Below, one piece after another: positions 12,691 through 23,115 of a DNA stretch of 64,000 nucleotides. Position 1 is the first letter of the stretch. Each line of letters starts with the position of its first letter. A model generated the notes under the pieces. It had not been told where the DNA came from. It saw only the letters and a program-made list of their open reading frames with translations, and made no database searches. The position numbers and the translations under genes were made by a program. Source of the stretch: Antedon mediterranea (lineage: Eukaryota; Echinodermata; Crinoidea; Comatulida; Antedonidae); contig NC_092680.1 of the NCBI RefSeq assembly GCF_964355755.1, positions 5,931,001 through 5,995,000 on the forward strand, written 5' to 3'.

Positions 12691-12816
12691 TCAATTTTCA
12701 TATGTCTAGACGGAGGTTTGCGCTCTTTAATTAAGTGCTCTTCTAATTCACTATACAATTTATTTGTTGATATTGAAATTGTTCCATTAAAGTATTGGGA
12801 AATATTGTTTACTTAC

Positions 12817-12908
12817 AACTATAATTACATTGAATACATGTGTAGTAGTTGGTAGCTGATGGTTCAGCCTTGTTGAACATTTTAGCATAGCACTGTTTAG
12901 GTACCTCG
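12817..12908 (-). CDS. RING gene, last exon found (Cys-rich)
   Basis: 92 nt, acceptor CTCTCCACAG|C and donor AGTT|GTAAGT (phase 1). It encodes EVPKQCYAKMFNKAEPSATN and YYTCIQCNYS. The C-x2-C with aromatic residues before it suggests the first half of a zinc-binding element continued in a later exon. Reading through the donor gives Cys-Lys-stop (TAA 12811-12809), so if the site is skipped the protein ends here. No convincing continuation was found between 12.8 kb and the left edge, where repeats dominate. Confidence 0.75.
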
Positions 12909-15900
12909 CTGTGGAGAGAAAGAAACCCCATACAATATTACATTTTATAAGTGATAGGTGTGGAAGACACAAAGTTAAAATGAGATTTTCTTATTTAGAA
13001 ACTGTTCAAAAGGAATAAACATTTTCATTTAAATACATTCAATGACTAGAAGCCTTTAGATCATAAGGTTGAAAACAGTGCATTCATTCACTGTAGTCAA
13101 TTTTATGAAACATAAATACCTGATATTTTTATTTTATGTTTGTGTACCATGTACTTTTGTAAAAAGTTCATAAAATCACAGAAAAAAAAATTTCTCATTT
13201 GTATAAAAGATATTTCAACCACAGAAAAAAAAACTATTTTCTTGGTAAAGTCATTGCTAATGCTGTTTGTTTGTATAAAAGATATTTACAAGAAAAATTT
13301 TTTTTTTTATAACCACAAAAATGTTCTTGCCAAGATCCTTGCAAACGTATTTGTGCAGAAGTTTTGTTATTAAACAAATGTGAAGTTGAATGACTTTTAT
13401 AACTAGAAGGCCTTTAAACAAAAGCCAGAGTATAAATCTCTGTCTACACTATCAAACTAGTTTGACAAAAAAAGTGTGATCTGCCCAAATATGGTAGGGA
13501 TATTCCCAAATATGGTACTGATATGATCATCGTGGGCACATCACATTTTTTTTGTCACATAAAATTTGAGAGTTTAGACAGAGCTTCAATAATATACTAC
13601 AGACTTACAACTCTAGAAATACCCTGATAGGCAGAAACCGTATCAAAACTAGAATCATCTTTTCTACATTTTAGAATATATTCAGAAATTACATATTTTT
13701 CTAGAAAGAGAGAGATTTTAGGTCCGTACAAGGGTGTTTGGTAATTGGCAGATGAACCATTCTAAATACCTGCACAAAGTTACTGGTCCAATGATAACTA
13801 TCTCACAACCGGCTTGAGCATCAATCTCAATAAGAGGGCGACATTCTAGCGACATTACTATGACATCAGGATGCGCTGTCGTCTGATTGGCTATTGATAT
13901 TAGCATATCGTCTGTTATTTTAGAATTGTATTTTGTGAATGGTCTGAAACAAGGATTGTTAATTCATTCAACATTTATTTAGAAACAGTTCAAGAAATAA
14001 AAGACGAATACATTTACAATAACTTAAATGGTAACATTAAATAACTGTTTCTGGGATCGAAAAAGGAAGTAAATGAACTTAAGAACAACCCCTAAACAAG
14101 AAAATAACAAAAAAGCAACTGTGTGACAAATCATTAGCTAATGGTAGATCTATATTATAATCCTAAACAAATGCATAAATGTTTTAGATATTTCATTTAA
14201 TAATATTAATTGTTCTTGTCATTGTAAAACAAAATCATACCGAAGAAGTACAAATTTGACTGTATCAGCTGGAAAGCTAAACACACGTTCCCCCATTCCT
14301 GTTACCTCTTTTATAACCTCTGTTTTGATGTCAGAAACACTAGAGAAAATAAAATAGTTGATATATAAATTGACATATATAAATAATACTGAAATATGTT
14401 ACACAGTAGTGATAAATAAATATCTTTGAAATGATGAAACATACTGAAAATATGAAACTGAAAATATGATAACTACAACAAAGTGCTAAATTCTTTTTTT
14501 TCTTCTTGTTTGATTTTTGCCATATGATGATGATGAAAATGATAATGATGATGAAAATGATAATGATGATGATGACAATGATGATGATGAAAATGATAAA
14601 AATGATGATGATGAAAGAAAATACCTTGTCATGGGTTGTAAAATTTGATTCCTTAATTTTAAATCCTTTTTTAGGAACCTTACAGGAACTGCAACAGGAA
14701 GAACAGACGGATCTGGAAGAGATGTGCTTAGGAATCTAGGGAAGGAATACACAAAACAGGAATTAGTTTAAACATGATGTTGATGACATAATTAAGGGTG
14801 AAATATTCAATGCTATCTCATAGGTGTATTTTATTGCTAAAAATATGTTTTACAATTAGATTATTTTTGTAATTAGACCAATTTCAATGTTTCAAATATT
14901 AAGTGTGATAATGCAATTTATAAACGGTGGGTGTCTTTATAAATCAGAATATTCAATTTTAGAATCTCGGTTGGAATGGATGTTTTTCATCCTCACAGAT
15001 TCCATCATTTTTTAAAGGCCTATGCAACCGACTAGCCTTCATGATCTTACCTATCATAGGCATCAATAATCAGCAGGCCTATGCAACCGACTAGCCCTCA
15101 TGATCTTACCTATCATAGGCATCAATAATCAGCAGGCCTATGCAACCGACTAGCCCTCATGATCTTACCTATCATAGGCATCAATAATCAGCAGGCCTAT
15201 GCAACCGACTAGCCCTCATGATCTTACCTATCATAGGCATCAATAATCAGCAGGCCTATGCAACCGACTAGCCCTCATGATCTTACCTATCATAGGCATC
15301 AATAATCAGCAGGCCTATGCAACCGACTAGCCCTCATGATCTTACCTATCATAGGCATCAATAATCAGCAGGCCTATGCAACCGACTAGCCCTCATGATC
15401 TTACCTATCATAGGCATCAATAATCAGCAGGCCTATGCAACCGACTAGCCCTCATGATCTTACCTATCATAGGCATCAATAATCAGCAGGCCTATGCAAC
15501 CGACTAGCCCTCATGATCTTACCTATCATAGGCATCAATAATCAGCAGGCCTATGCAACCGACTAGCCCTCATGATCTTACCTATCATAGGCATCAATAA
15601 TCAGCAGGCCTATGCAACCGACTAGCCCTCATGATCTTACCTATCATAGGCATCAATAATCAGCAGGCCTATGCAACCGACTAGCCCTCATGATCTTACC
15701 TATCATAGGCATCAATAATCAGCAGGCCTATGCAACCGACTAGCCCTCATGATCTTACCTATCATAGGCATCAATAATCAGCTGGGTACTGGTCTTCAGC
15801 TCATTTCCTAAGGCTTCCTTCAAGGTTTCAAAACCCTCTTCTATTTCTGCAACTCGAATGGCAACTTCTACAATAAAAACAGAAATTTAAAACTTAAATT

Positions 15901-18900
15901 GTACTTAAGCTCTGTCTACACTATCAAACTTTATCAAGTTATTCATTAATTAAAATATTGCCATTTCTCGTATATTTTATTTTATGAACAGGGCTTTGAG
16001 AGCTTGCTTATATGCGCTACAGTATATAAGAGTGAATTATGTGACAAAAACATGTGATGTACCCATATATGGACATGATGATGTCATATCACTACCATAT
16101 TTGGGTATCACTACGATATTTGAGCACATCACACTATTTTTGTCAAACTAGTTTGATAGTGTAGACAGGCATTAATTCTATAAACCACACTTGTATTAAT
16201 ACAGTCTCAAAACCAAAAATTATTTCCTCACGCTTTTAAATGGTGTATTTGAATCACATGGTGTCCTGTTTTGCGAGGTTTTACTGTATAATACTATTAA
16301 CAATTATATGAAAATAATGGCGATATACAGTCCAAAAAAACACTATCAAGATAAAAGGTAGTGCATGTTTGTTTTATGCATTGTCTTTTTCTAGGGTTAA
16401 TAGTAAATAAATAAACAAGAAATGAATAAAGCATAGACAGAAATACCTTCATCAGTAAGGCTTCCCATTGTCTGCAACTGCTGTAAGCTACTCTGTTTAT
16501 CAGCTTCTGCAGTTGCTATGTGCTGTTCTAAGCCCATCTTTACATTCTTGTAAAACAACTCATGTTGGGCTAGGCTTTTGCTTAGATGTTCTAAAAAAAT
16601 TGGTAAAACAAAAGATGTTGAATGTTATATGTTTTCATTTGCAAATATAGATAAAGAGAGAATGGAACAATTTTCTGTGACTGACTGAATACTGTGGCCC
16701 TTCAAAATCAACAAATTTCGACCAAACACCCATATTTAACTAATCCATTGGTTAGATCTACTGGGACCATGGCAAATCAGACAGTGCAATCAAGACTAGT
16801 AGTAGTGGAGCTGTAGCTTTGTGATTAAAATGCTTGCCTTCCAATCCCACGGTCCAAGATTCAATCCTGACCTAGTGCCAGGGTTGTAACTCCACTCCCT
16901 AAGCCTGAAATGAGACTTTGTTTATAACACGATAAATTATTAAATAATTTATCCATCCTGTAATTGACGAGTTACTCGCTGTGTTGGATGCGTATGAAAT
17001 TTTTGTTAATAAATAAATAAAAGTCGCCATGAACTTACTTTGCAGAACCATTTCAACTGGTGTTTTCTCTCTGTGAAGGTTCTTGTTTTCTTGCTCATGA
17101 GCTAAAAAAAGAATAAAATAAAATTGTTTTTTTTCATCTGGAATTACACTTTATATTAACCTTTATATAAAACATAAAAGCGGAGTACTGAGGACAGAAC
17201 GTTATTATGGAACACACTCGCCAAAACAAAAGCCATGTCAAATTTTGAATGTAAACAAGATGCCTAATTATTACAAACCATCATCACATACATAGATTAG
17301 TACACACAAAATAACTCTGTACTGCTAATTGCAATAATGTATCGCTTTTGTTACAATTAAATATCAATCACCATGCTCAACAAATGTCACTAATTTAGAT
17401 GTACAGTTTATTTACATACATACAGTATAAAACTGGTTTTATGATCTAAATATGTGCTGTTATAGTTACTTAAAGCTCTGTGTCTACACTACCAAACTTT
17501 ATATAAAAAAAAATGTGATGTGCCCATTATATGTACATGTATTATTTTCTTTTTGGTTATCCGCACTTGGCGGATAACCCCTTGTTATTTTTTTTCGATA
17601 TTCTTCTTTCTTTCCACGAATTTTGTTGGCAGCGTATCTCTAATTCTGGCCAACATAAGATTGTATAACTTTGACATAAGATTGACCTGTAGCTGTAGAT
17701 GTGCAAGAAACTTCGTTTTATGATTTTAGAGTTGCGCAACGTGACTTACGCGCGATTTTATGAATTTCAATGATTGATCATAGATTAAAAACCAAAAGTC
17801 ACTTTGTATTGACACTTGGTGAAAATTTAAGTCATACCAAGGGCAAACTTTCTATGGATTAAAAATGGCATGTTTCACAGGAAGTTACGCACACACGCGC
17901 GTTTAAAATTTTAAAATGCGTAAAATCAACTTCTAATTAACTTTCATTTCATAAATTCCTACGCGTGCGCCATTTTTTTACGCGCGTGTACGCACGTAGC
18001 GCAAAGAAAGATTTTTTTTTTGCGTGATTTATGTTTTTCCAGCCTTTTCTAGTAGTTTTATCAACTTTTCAAACAATTTTGACTTAAAATCACGTCATAC
18101 GAGCACGTAGAATTGGACAATTTGCGCACGTTTTTTATGAAAAAGTTCAAAAATCCGTCAAAATTATGCCTTTTTTTAAACATTCATAGATTCTAAACTA
18201 CGTGATGAACTTTTTTTAAATTACATATTCTGAAAGTTGATGAGTTGTAGATATCGAATCATACATCAATATATGGCTAACCGGACATTGTGACGTCATC
18301 GTATGGCCACTCGAAGATAAAATATAGGATTTTTGTCTCTTTCGTCATAGCTCGGCACATTTAATAGAGCGCATCTCCACTTATCCGTATTCCATTTCCC
18401 TCTATTTTTTATATTGTCTAGGTCAATCAATTACCTTTCGCATAATTTACGATTTTTAAAATTGTTATGATGTCATCATGTGCAAAGGCGTCAATAACTT
18501 TTGTCACTTATTTTCACATATTCTGCACTGTATGTAGTATGTATACAATATATAGTGTATACTGTATATACTTAGACGTGACACAAATTAGAGAGCACAC
18601 TAAAATTGTTTCAATGGCATAATCGTTTTTCTGCGCGCAATATTCTAACGTATGACGTGCACGTGGCGTTTGCGCTGCGGATAACCTAACTCGTCCGTAG
18701 TGACGTTAGTTGTTTATGGGTCTTGCGTGACAAGATCCTCTATTAATGGTATTTTTTGTATTGTCTCATTATAATTACCACTCTTTTTTATTGTATTATA
18801 AATTATTATTATATCATTACCATATTTGGGTACCTCACACTTTTTTTGTCAAACTAGTTTTATAAAGGAGTTATGCTCTTTTGCAATATTTGACAAGGCT

Positions 18901-19956
18901 CTGTGTCAAACCACACCACAAACCTCAGACTGTCAGTAGGTCCGTCAATTAAATTTCATCAACTAGTTCATACACTGTACAGCAATAGTACCAATAGTAA
19001 CCAGCTATTACCTGCTTTAATGAGGTCAGAAAAATGTTGTTGTTCCGCTAACTTGGATTCTATTTTAACACTGGACAGAAGGCTATCAAACAGAGGGTCA
19101 AGGGTTATTTGAAAATGATGCAAACGTGCATTGCAGCAAGGACACTTGTGCCTGACAAAAAAAAAGTTTTCTTTTTAATATTTTGACAGATTGTAATAGA
19201 TTAGTATTAGAAAGAAACAATATTTATGATAATTTATAATAAATATTTAATAAGTTTTTTAAGTGTTTTTAAAACAACTACATCAACTACATCAAGTTTC
19301 TGTTTACCTGTTGTCTATGCAACCTCTAATGCATTTTTCACAGAAACGATGTCCACATGCTGTCAAGCAGGCTTTGGTGAAGTGGCACATACAAACAGGA
19401 CAATCAAGATGTGCCTCAATTGTAGACACCTGAAAAATAAGGATTACAATGGAATAACATGATTTATAATTAGGCCCAGGCCTACACATACATTGATGGG
19501 ATATTCATTCATATGAGATAACAAGTTCTAAAGAAAAGTAAAAAAGCAAATGAACATTCATTCATTTCTTTCAATTTAATTATTCCTAAATGCTTTCTTT
19601 AAAAAATTGCAATTTATTTTCAACACTATTATAATATAATATTGTTGAAAATATTATAAATTGCATTTTAAAGAATTGAAACCTGGGCTAAATCGTCTCG
19701 AGCCGAATAATTCCTGGCCGAATCGTCTCGGATTCTATACCAATACAGGGAGTACTACTAGTACTGTACCCTAAAGTCCTACTATACTGTACTACTAGTA
19801 TGGATGGTAGCCTAGATAGCTAGCTAGCTGCTAGGCCTAGCTAGGGCCTAGCTTACAGTTTAATTAAGTTAGCCTTATTAGAGTAGATATAATTATTATT
19901 ATCAAAATTTAACATACACTGATAGATAATGGAATATCTGCATTACGAGTATCCAT
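12817..19956 (-). CDS. RING-finger (C3HC4) / coiled-coil protein, probable E3 ubiquitin ligase, ten exons reconstructed
   Basis: Minus-strand exons in order: 19956-19918, 19429-19308, 19151-19012, 17101-17039, 16590-16447, 15867-15759, 14735-14625, 14339-14241, 13943-13770, 12908-12817. All boundaries are GT/AG and all phases agree, giving 1,093 nt or about 364 residues. Residues 23-60 form a classical C3HC4 RING: C23-x2-C26, C38-G-H40, C43-x2-C46, C57-x2-C60. Residues ~70-185 are helical, Gln/Glu/Lys-rich and likely coiled coil. Residues ~230-330 form an unrecognised mixed domain (VFSFPADTVKFVLLR, ISIANQTTAHPDVIVMSLEC). The last exon has a Cys pair (TNYYTCIQCNYS) suggesting a second zinc site. 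A RING at the extreme N-terminus suggests E3 ligase activity, but there is no B-box, SPRY or other domain that would name the family. The 3' end was not found. Confidence 0.82.
13436..13585. mobile_element. MITE family 1, copy 4
   Basis: Ends ATCTCTGTCTACACTATC / TTTAGACAGAGCT, AATATGGTAGGGATATTC inside. Lies in a RING-gene intron. Confidence 0.83.
13770..13943 (-). CDS. RING gene, exon 9
   Basis: 174 nt, acceptor TTGTTTCAG|ACC and donor GCAG|GTATTT. It encodes PFTKYNSKITDDMLISIANQ, TTAHPDVIVMSLECRPLIEI and DAQAGCEIVIIGPVTLC. This looks like a beta-rich folded domain shared with exon 8 (14339-14241, ERVFSFPADTVKFVLLR). I do not recognise it. Open frame, splice sites and phase all agree. Confidence 0.85.
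14521..14618. repeat. ATGATGATGAAAATG microsatellite
   Basis: Trinucleotide/15-mer ATG-rich run starting right beside (downstream of) the donor of RING-gene exon 7 at 14625. It creates long false Met- and Ser-rich frames. Confidence 0.95.
15016..15782. repeat. 13 x 59-bp minisatellite carrying an exon end and 5' splice site
   Basis: Exactly 13 head-to-tail 59-bp units (767 nt). Twelve look identical; the distal one (15016-15074) has CCTTC for CCCTC. On the minus strand each unit holds 24 bases of exon 6 of the RING gene (CTGATTATTGATGCCTATGA + TAG...) followed by GTAAGA and 35 bases of intron. The array starts at the exon edge and extends only into the intron. Homogeneity points to recent expansion or ongoing homogenisation. 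Confidence 0.98.
15759..15867 (-). CDS. RING gene, exon 6, 3' end lies inside a tandem array
   Basis: 109 nt, acceptor TTTATTGTAG|AA, encoding VAIRVAEIEEGFETLKEALG then NELKTSTQLIIDAYD. The donor, GATAG|GTAAGA, is in the exon-proximal copy of a 59-bp repeat whose 12 other copies fill the intron (15016-15782). The last 24 exon bases belong to the repeat unit. The neighbouring exons (17101-17039 and 16590-16447; 14735-14625) join without frame change, so the proximal donor is the one that keeps the frame. Confidence 0.88.
15908..16170. mobile_element. MITE family 1, copy 5, interrupted
   Basis: Left end TTA-AGCTCTGTCTACACTAT and right half (GATGATGTCATATCACTACC ... GTTTGATAGTGTAGACAG) flank ~110 nt of foreign sequence (15935-16045). 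The insert ends in GAGAGCTTGCTTATATGCGC, the 3' body of a local SINE also seen near 60,760. Confidence 0.78.
16804..17022 (+). mobile_element. tRNA-derived SINE
   Basis: Pol III-like head (GTGGAGCTGTAGCTTTGTGA as A box; AGATTCAATCC as B box), body ending TTGGATGCGTATGAAATTTT and tail AATAAATAAATAAAA. Its tail ends ~17 nt from the donor end of the RING-gene exon 17039-17101. Confidence 0.75.
17474..18856. mobile_element. MITE family 1, copy 6, split by foldback copy C
   Basis: Left arm 17474-17549 (AGCTCTGTGTCTACACTACC, GATGTGCCCAT) and right arm ~18803-18856 (ATTACCATATTTGGGTACC, GTCAAACTAG) are separated by the 1.16-kb foldback element. The far right terminal repeat is eroded. Confidence 0.65.
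17556..18712. mobile_element. CpG-rich foldback element, copy C
   Basis: Starts GGTTATCCGC then GCGGATAACC, ends GCGGATAACCTAACTCGTCC then GACGTTAG. The interior matches copies A and B (TGACGTCATCGTATGGCCAC; TTATGTTTTTCCAGCCTTTT) but is shorter. It sits inside a family-1 MITE, whose arms are at about 17474-17549 and 18803-18856, in an intron of the RING gene. Confidence 0.72.
19012..19151 (-). CDS. RING gene, exon 3 (end of the RING, start of helix)
   Basis: 140 nt, acceptor TTTTTGTCAG|GCA and donor GCAG|GTAATA. It begins RHKCPCCNARL, supplying ligands 7 and 8 with the canonical CPxC (here CPCC, the extra Cys being tolerated in many RINGs). Then come ITLDPLFDSLLSSVKIES and KLAEQQHFSDLIKA, an amphipathic helix like the one that follows many RINGs. 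Phase continuity with exon 2 is exact. Confidence 0.92.
19308..19429 (-). CDS. RING gene, exon 2 (first part of the RING)
   Basis: 122 nt, acceptor TATTTTTCAG|GTG and donor CAG|GTAAAC. It encodes VSTIEAHLDCPVCMCHF, then TKACLTACGHRFCEKCIRG and CIDN. Zinc ligands 1-6 of the RING (CPVC, CGHRFCEKC) are intact, with the typical hydrophobic after the second Cys pair. The exon leaves two bases of an Arg codon for the next one. Confidence 0.93.
19918..19956 (-). CDS. RING gene, candidate first coding exon
   Basis: ATG at 19956 encodes MDTRNADIPLSIS and ends at donor AGT|GTATGT in phase 0, matching the phase of the RING exon. It is chosen because it is the only in-frame ATG with a strong donor just upstream of the RING, placing the RING at residue 23, as is common for N-terminal RING proteins. 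The 13 residues are not recognisable by themselves. Confidence 0.65.
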
Positions 19957-20449
19957 ACTTTTGCTTCGTCGTTCCAGGCAGTTAGGAAGTGATTTGTTTT
20001 TATTTTTTGTGTGTTTACGTTTAATTTCTGGCCACTTCTTTCTCTCACTTTTCTTTCTTTTCTTTTTGATTAATGGAGCATGCAAAAATAAACATGGTGG
20101 GCGCCCTCTAGTGTTTGTATCTGTCTACTGTACTATCCATTGTCTCTCATCATATCTCTGCCCATCTTTTTTCTCCGTACTTTCTCTATTTAGTGCTTCT
20201 TCGGTTTTCTTTTAGTTCAGAATATGCGTTTTTATTTTTTTAATCTATTACAAATAGCTATATTTTTCCTTCTTTTTCTATCACAATTATCATCCTTCTG
20301 TAAGTCTATGTCCAATTCATTTGTTTATCAAATTCTTTTTTAGGGAGTGCAGTATGACCATTATTTCGATATTCATTCATACTTTGTTTGTTGTTTTCTA
20401 ATCTCTCTTCCAAAATAAAAGAAAAACTATATGTATTTTCCATTAAAAA

Positions 20450-20535
20450 AACCTGTTGAGTTTCGAACTCAACCTAGAGCTGATAGTACTCCAACCAGAG
20501 CATAATACGTGACTGAACAGCTGATTCTATACGTG
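20450..20535 (-). other. tRNA-like SINE head fragment
   Basis: On the minus strand, GCTCTGGTTGGAGTACTATC followed by GGTTGAGTTCGAAACTC has A- and B-box character. There are no matching acceptor arms, so not a functional tRNA. Confidence 0.4.
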
Positions 20536-21503
20536 CTTCATATATCAAAGATGGTGTAGTACACTATTATCATTCATCATTAGGCCTACGTCATAATATG
20601 AATATTAACCTTATTAAAAGCAAGAAAGCTCGGCTGACAGAGTCAGCGTCGTGTTAATACACGAATGTCGTGGCCCTCGAATCACGCTAATCGGAACGTT
20701 CAATTGGTGGAATAGAGTTAAAGCTATGCGAACTAGTGTGTTTAGGGGGGTTACATGATTATGCTTCCCACTTTCCACCACATCATGAGGCGGTAACATC
20801 AATGCATCTGATGTCGTGGAAACGACCCCAAGGGTCAGTACTAAGGCTAAGGCACCCTTAACATCTTTTTGTTGTGGCTTCGCTATCTCGAACTCGTAAT
20901 TTTTTTGTTTAGCGCCCTCAATTTTAAGAATACACCCGTGTCAGAAAATTAAGAACAAATGAAATATAGACAATTTTGTTGAAATATGCCGATGTCTACT
21001 ACCCACTTGACCAACTTCGAATTTTGACTAATTCGCTGTCGGGTCAGGCCTTAGGCATTATGAAGCGAAGATTTTTAAGTAGAAAAAAAATCCACCTAAA
21101 AGTTGCTTCTAGATAGGTGATAATTGTAAATGTACAAATATTAAAATATGTAATTATGCTTTTTGTTCTGTTAAATTAACGTCATGGCGCCCCATGTATT
21201 TCTTACATTGCATGCTTTGCTGTCTCGCACTTTGACAAACAACACGATGCGATAGTTACTGAACTATATTTTGTTATATATTTTCAAATTATGTGTCATT
21301 GCCGGGGACCTAGCAGCTCTAGTTTCGGATCTCCCTATTTTTTTTCAAAATTTTTGCACCCTCCCAGGACAGAAAGCCTACGCCTTTTCATATACTATTA
21401 ATATTAACTATAATATATCTATTTCACATTATATTATATATTAGTTTTAGCCGGGTCATTTATTTTCGATTCTTCTTTCGAAACTTTTTTTTACTGAAAT
21501 ACT

Positions 21504-21541
21504 GTATCAGCATGGAGCTATAGCTCCATGGTATCAGCATG
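21504..21541. repeat. Perfect 20-bp palindrome with flanking direct repeats
   Basis: CATGGAGCTATAGCTCCATG at 21511-21530, embedded in two copies of GTATCAGCATG, about 60 bp before the promoter-like patch. Confidence 0.7.
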
Positions 21542-21584
21542 CAAAAAGAGCGACATTTATTAAGCCGGCAAAACCCCCAAAACG

Positions 21585-21680
21585 AGGCAATAGTGACGTC
21601 ATCTCGTAAGATGGCCGACCTCTAGCAAAAACGAATGAAACTTGGAAGAGGATAATTTTCTGTGTAATATCGCTTTCCTG
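21585..21680 (+). promoter_or_regulatory. Promoter-like patch; candidate 5' untranslated exon of X11/Mint
   Basis: GC-richer island in AT-rich DNA. It has a CRE-like TGACGTCA (21592-21599), then CGTAAGATGGCCGACC, which resembles the YY1 site (AAnATGGC) found just downstream of many TATA-less starts, then a plausible donor, CTGAAAAG|GTTTGT. It lies about 1.65 kb upstream of the divergent RING gene and 13 kb upstream of the X11/Mint start exon, which needs an upstream non-coding exon. Linking the two is inference. Confidence 0.4.
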
Positions 21681-22718
21681 AAAAGGTTTGTTATGTATGG
21701 TCTAATAGATTTGTTGATGTAAAACTTCGTTTATTATATCAATATTAAAAGGACTATTTTTAGCTTGTATTGTCACAAAGAAGGGACTTAAATAGAAGCC
21801 TCTTGTAAATTGTGTCGGCCACCGTCAGTCAGACGATCCAAAACCACCCACCGGACGGGGCTGTTCCTGTCGCCTTTTTGTACAGTGGCGAAAGGAAACC
21901 CAATCATCCGTCACCATGTGGATTATCACTTTCTTTTTGTGATTCATTTCTTTGACCTCTAAAACAGGGATCGTCCACACGACCTAAGTTTGTTGACTAG
22001 GCCTAGGCCTGGTAGATATTAGTAAAACATGCCTAGCCTGGCCTCTAGGCCCTAGCACATAGAGTTTTACTAGGGTAGGCCTAGGCAACCAACCAACGAA
22101 TTATTTGTTAATTTTAATGTTTACAATATGTGGCTGGTAGCTGTGTTTGTGATGGTTTGAAGTGGTACCTAGTTGTGTTTGTGATGGTTTGTAGTGGTAG
22201 TTGATCATATTGATGAGAAGAAGTAGAGGACCAGGCATAATTTTTCAGTACGACTTGCATTCCCCTCCGCTCCACCTCCTGAAATCGGTCGCAAGGTGTA
22301 ATGAAAGCAACCTAACAGGATGAATGAGCCCAAGTAAAATTGATAAATCCAGTTATTTAACCTAAAACTCTCTAAATATTAAAAAAACAACATTGTATGG
22401 CAGATTTTTGGGGTTCGTAAATGATGGATACCATCACACCATACCATAGTCGAATGGACCATCATCGACCTATTAGTATTGCCCTACAGTAGTTTTATAA
22501 TACAGAAATCTTTAATATTAGTAAATAATGTCTGGTAATTATATGTTGGCTACTGTTTACCGAGTATTTAAACTCTTACCTTGAAACTGATACTATAATT
22601 TCAAATAAATTGACAAGAAATTGTGCGTTCTTTCAAGTGTTTTTGTAATCAAAACTACATCATGCTATGTATTTATTTTTATTAACATTTTTACTGGCAA
22701 GAAGTAGTAGTAACTATT

Positions 22719-22890
22719 ATAAATCCAAAAGCAAATTACTGAAAAATGACAATGCTGGATAGTGGCTGGATCTCAATAGAGATACAAAATAAAATAAGCA
22801 AAAAGCTAAATCAAAACTATAAAGTAAAACAGCCAGGATAAGCAGAGCTTTCAAACAACACTTAGTCCTTCATCAGTTCAAGTAACTTTA
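22719..22890. repeat. Dispersed repeat, copy 2
   Basis: Same orientation and block order as 12527-12690 (AAATCC, CAAATTACTGA, GTGGCTGGATCTCAAT, CTTAGTCCTTCATC), about 75-80% alike by eye. Confidence 0.7.
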
Positions 22891-23029
22891 TTATAATAAA
22901 TATTTTTTATTTTAAAAATTTTAACAATTAACATTAATTAACAGGTTGAAATAATTCTAGGGCTATAGGTAAGGAAGGGATTCGTAAGGAAACTGAGAAA
23001 AGAGTCTTCTACAGTGAGATGTTTATAAA

Positions 23030-23115
23030 TAAAATTGCCATTCTTGGGTTTTGAACCCAGGTCGTCAATGACATGCAAAAAAACAGACCATTGCCAACTC
23101 AGCCGATCTGTAGCC
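23030..23115 (-). other. tRNA-like SINE head fragment
   Basis: Minus strand: GGCTGAGTTGGCAATGG (A-box-like) and CCTGGGTTCAAAACCCAAG (T-arm/B box). The variable spacing and poly-T stretch argue against a real tRNA. Confidence 0.45.

Noticed and set aside
14486-14752. Met-rich and Ser-rich ORFs on the two strands
   Set aside because: Produced by the ATG-rich microsatellite; only 14625-14735 on the minus strand is a supported exon.
15016-15782. CRISPR-like regular array
   Set aside because: Head-to-tail identical 59-bp units with no variable spacers, in a eukaryotic intron; it is a minisatellite.
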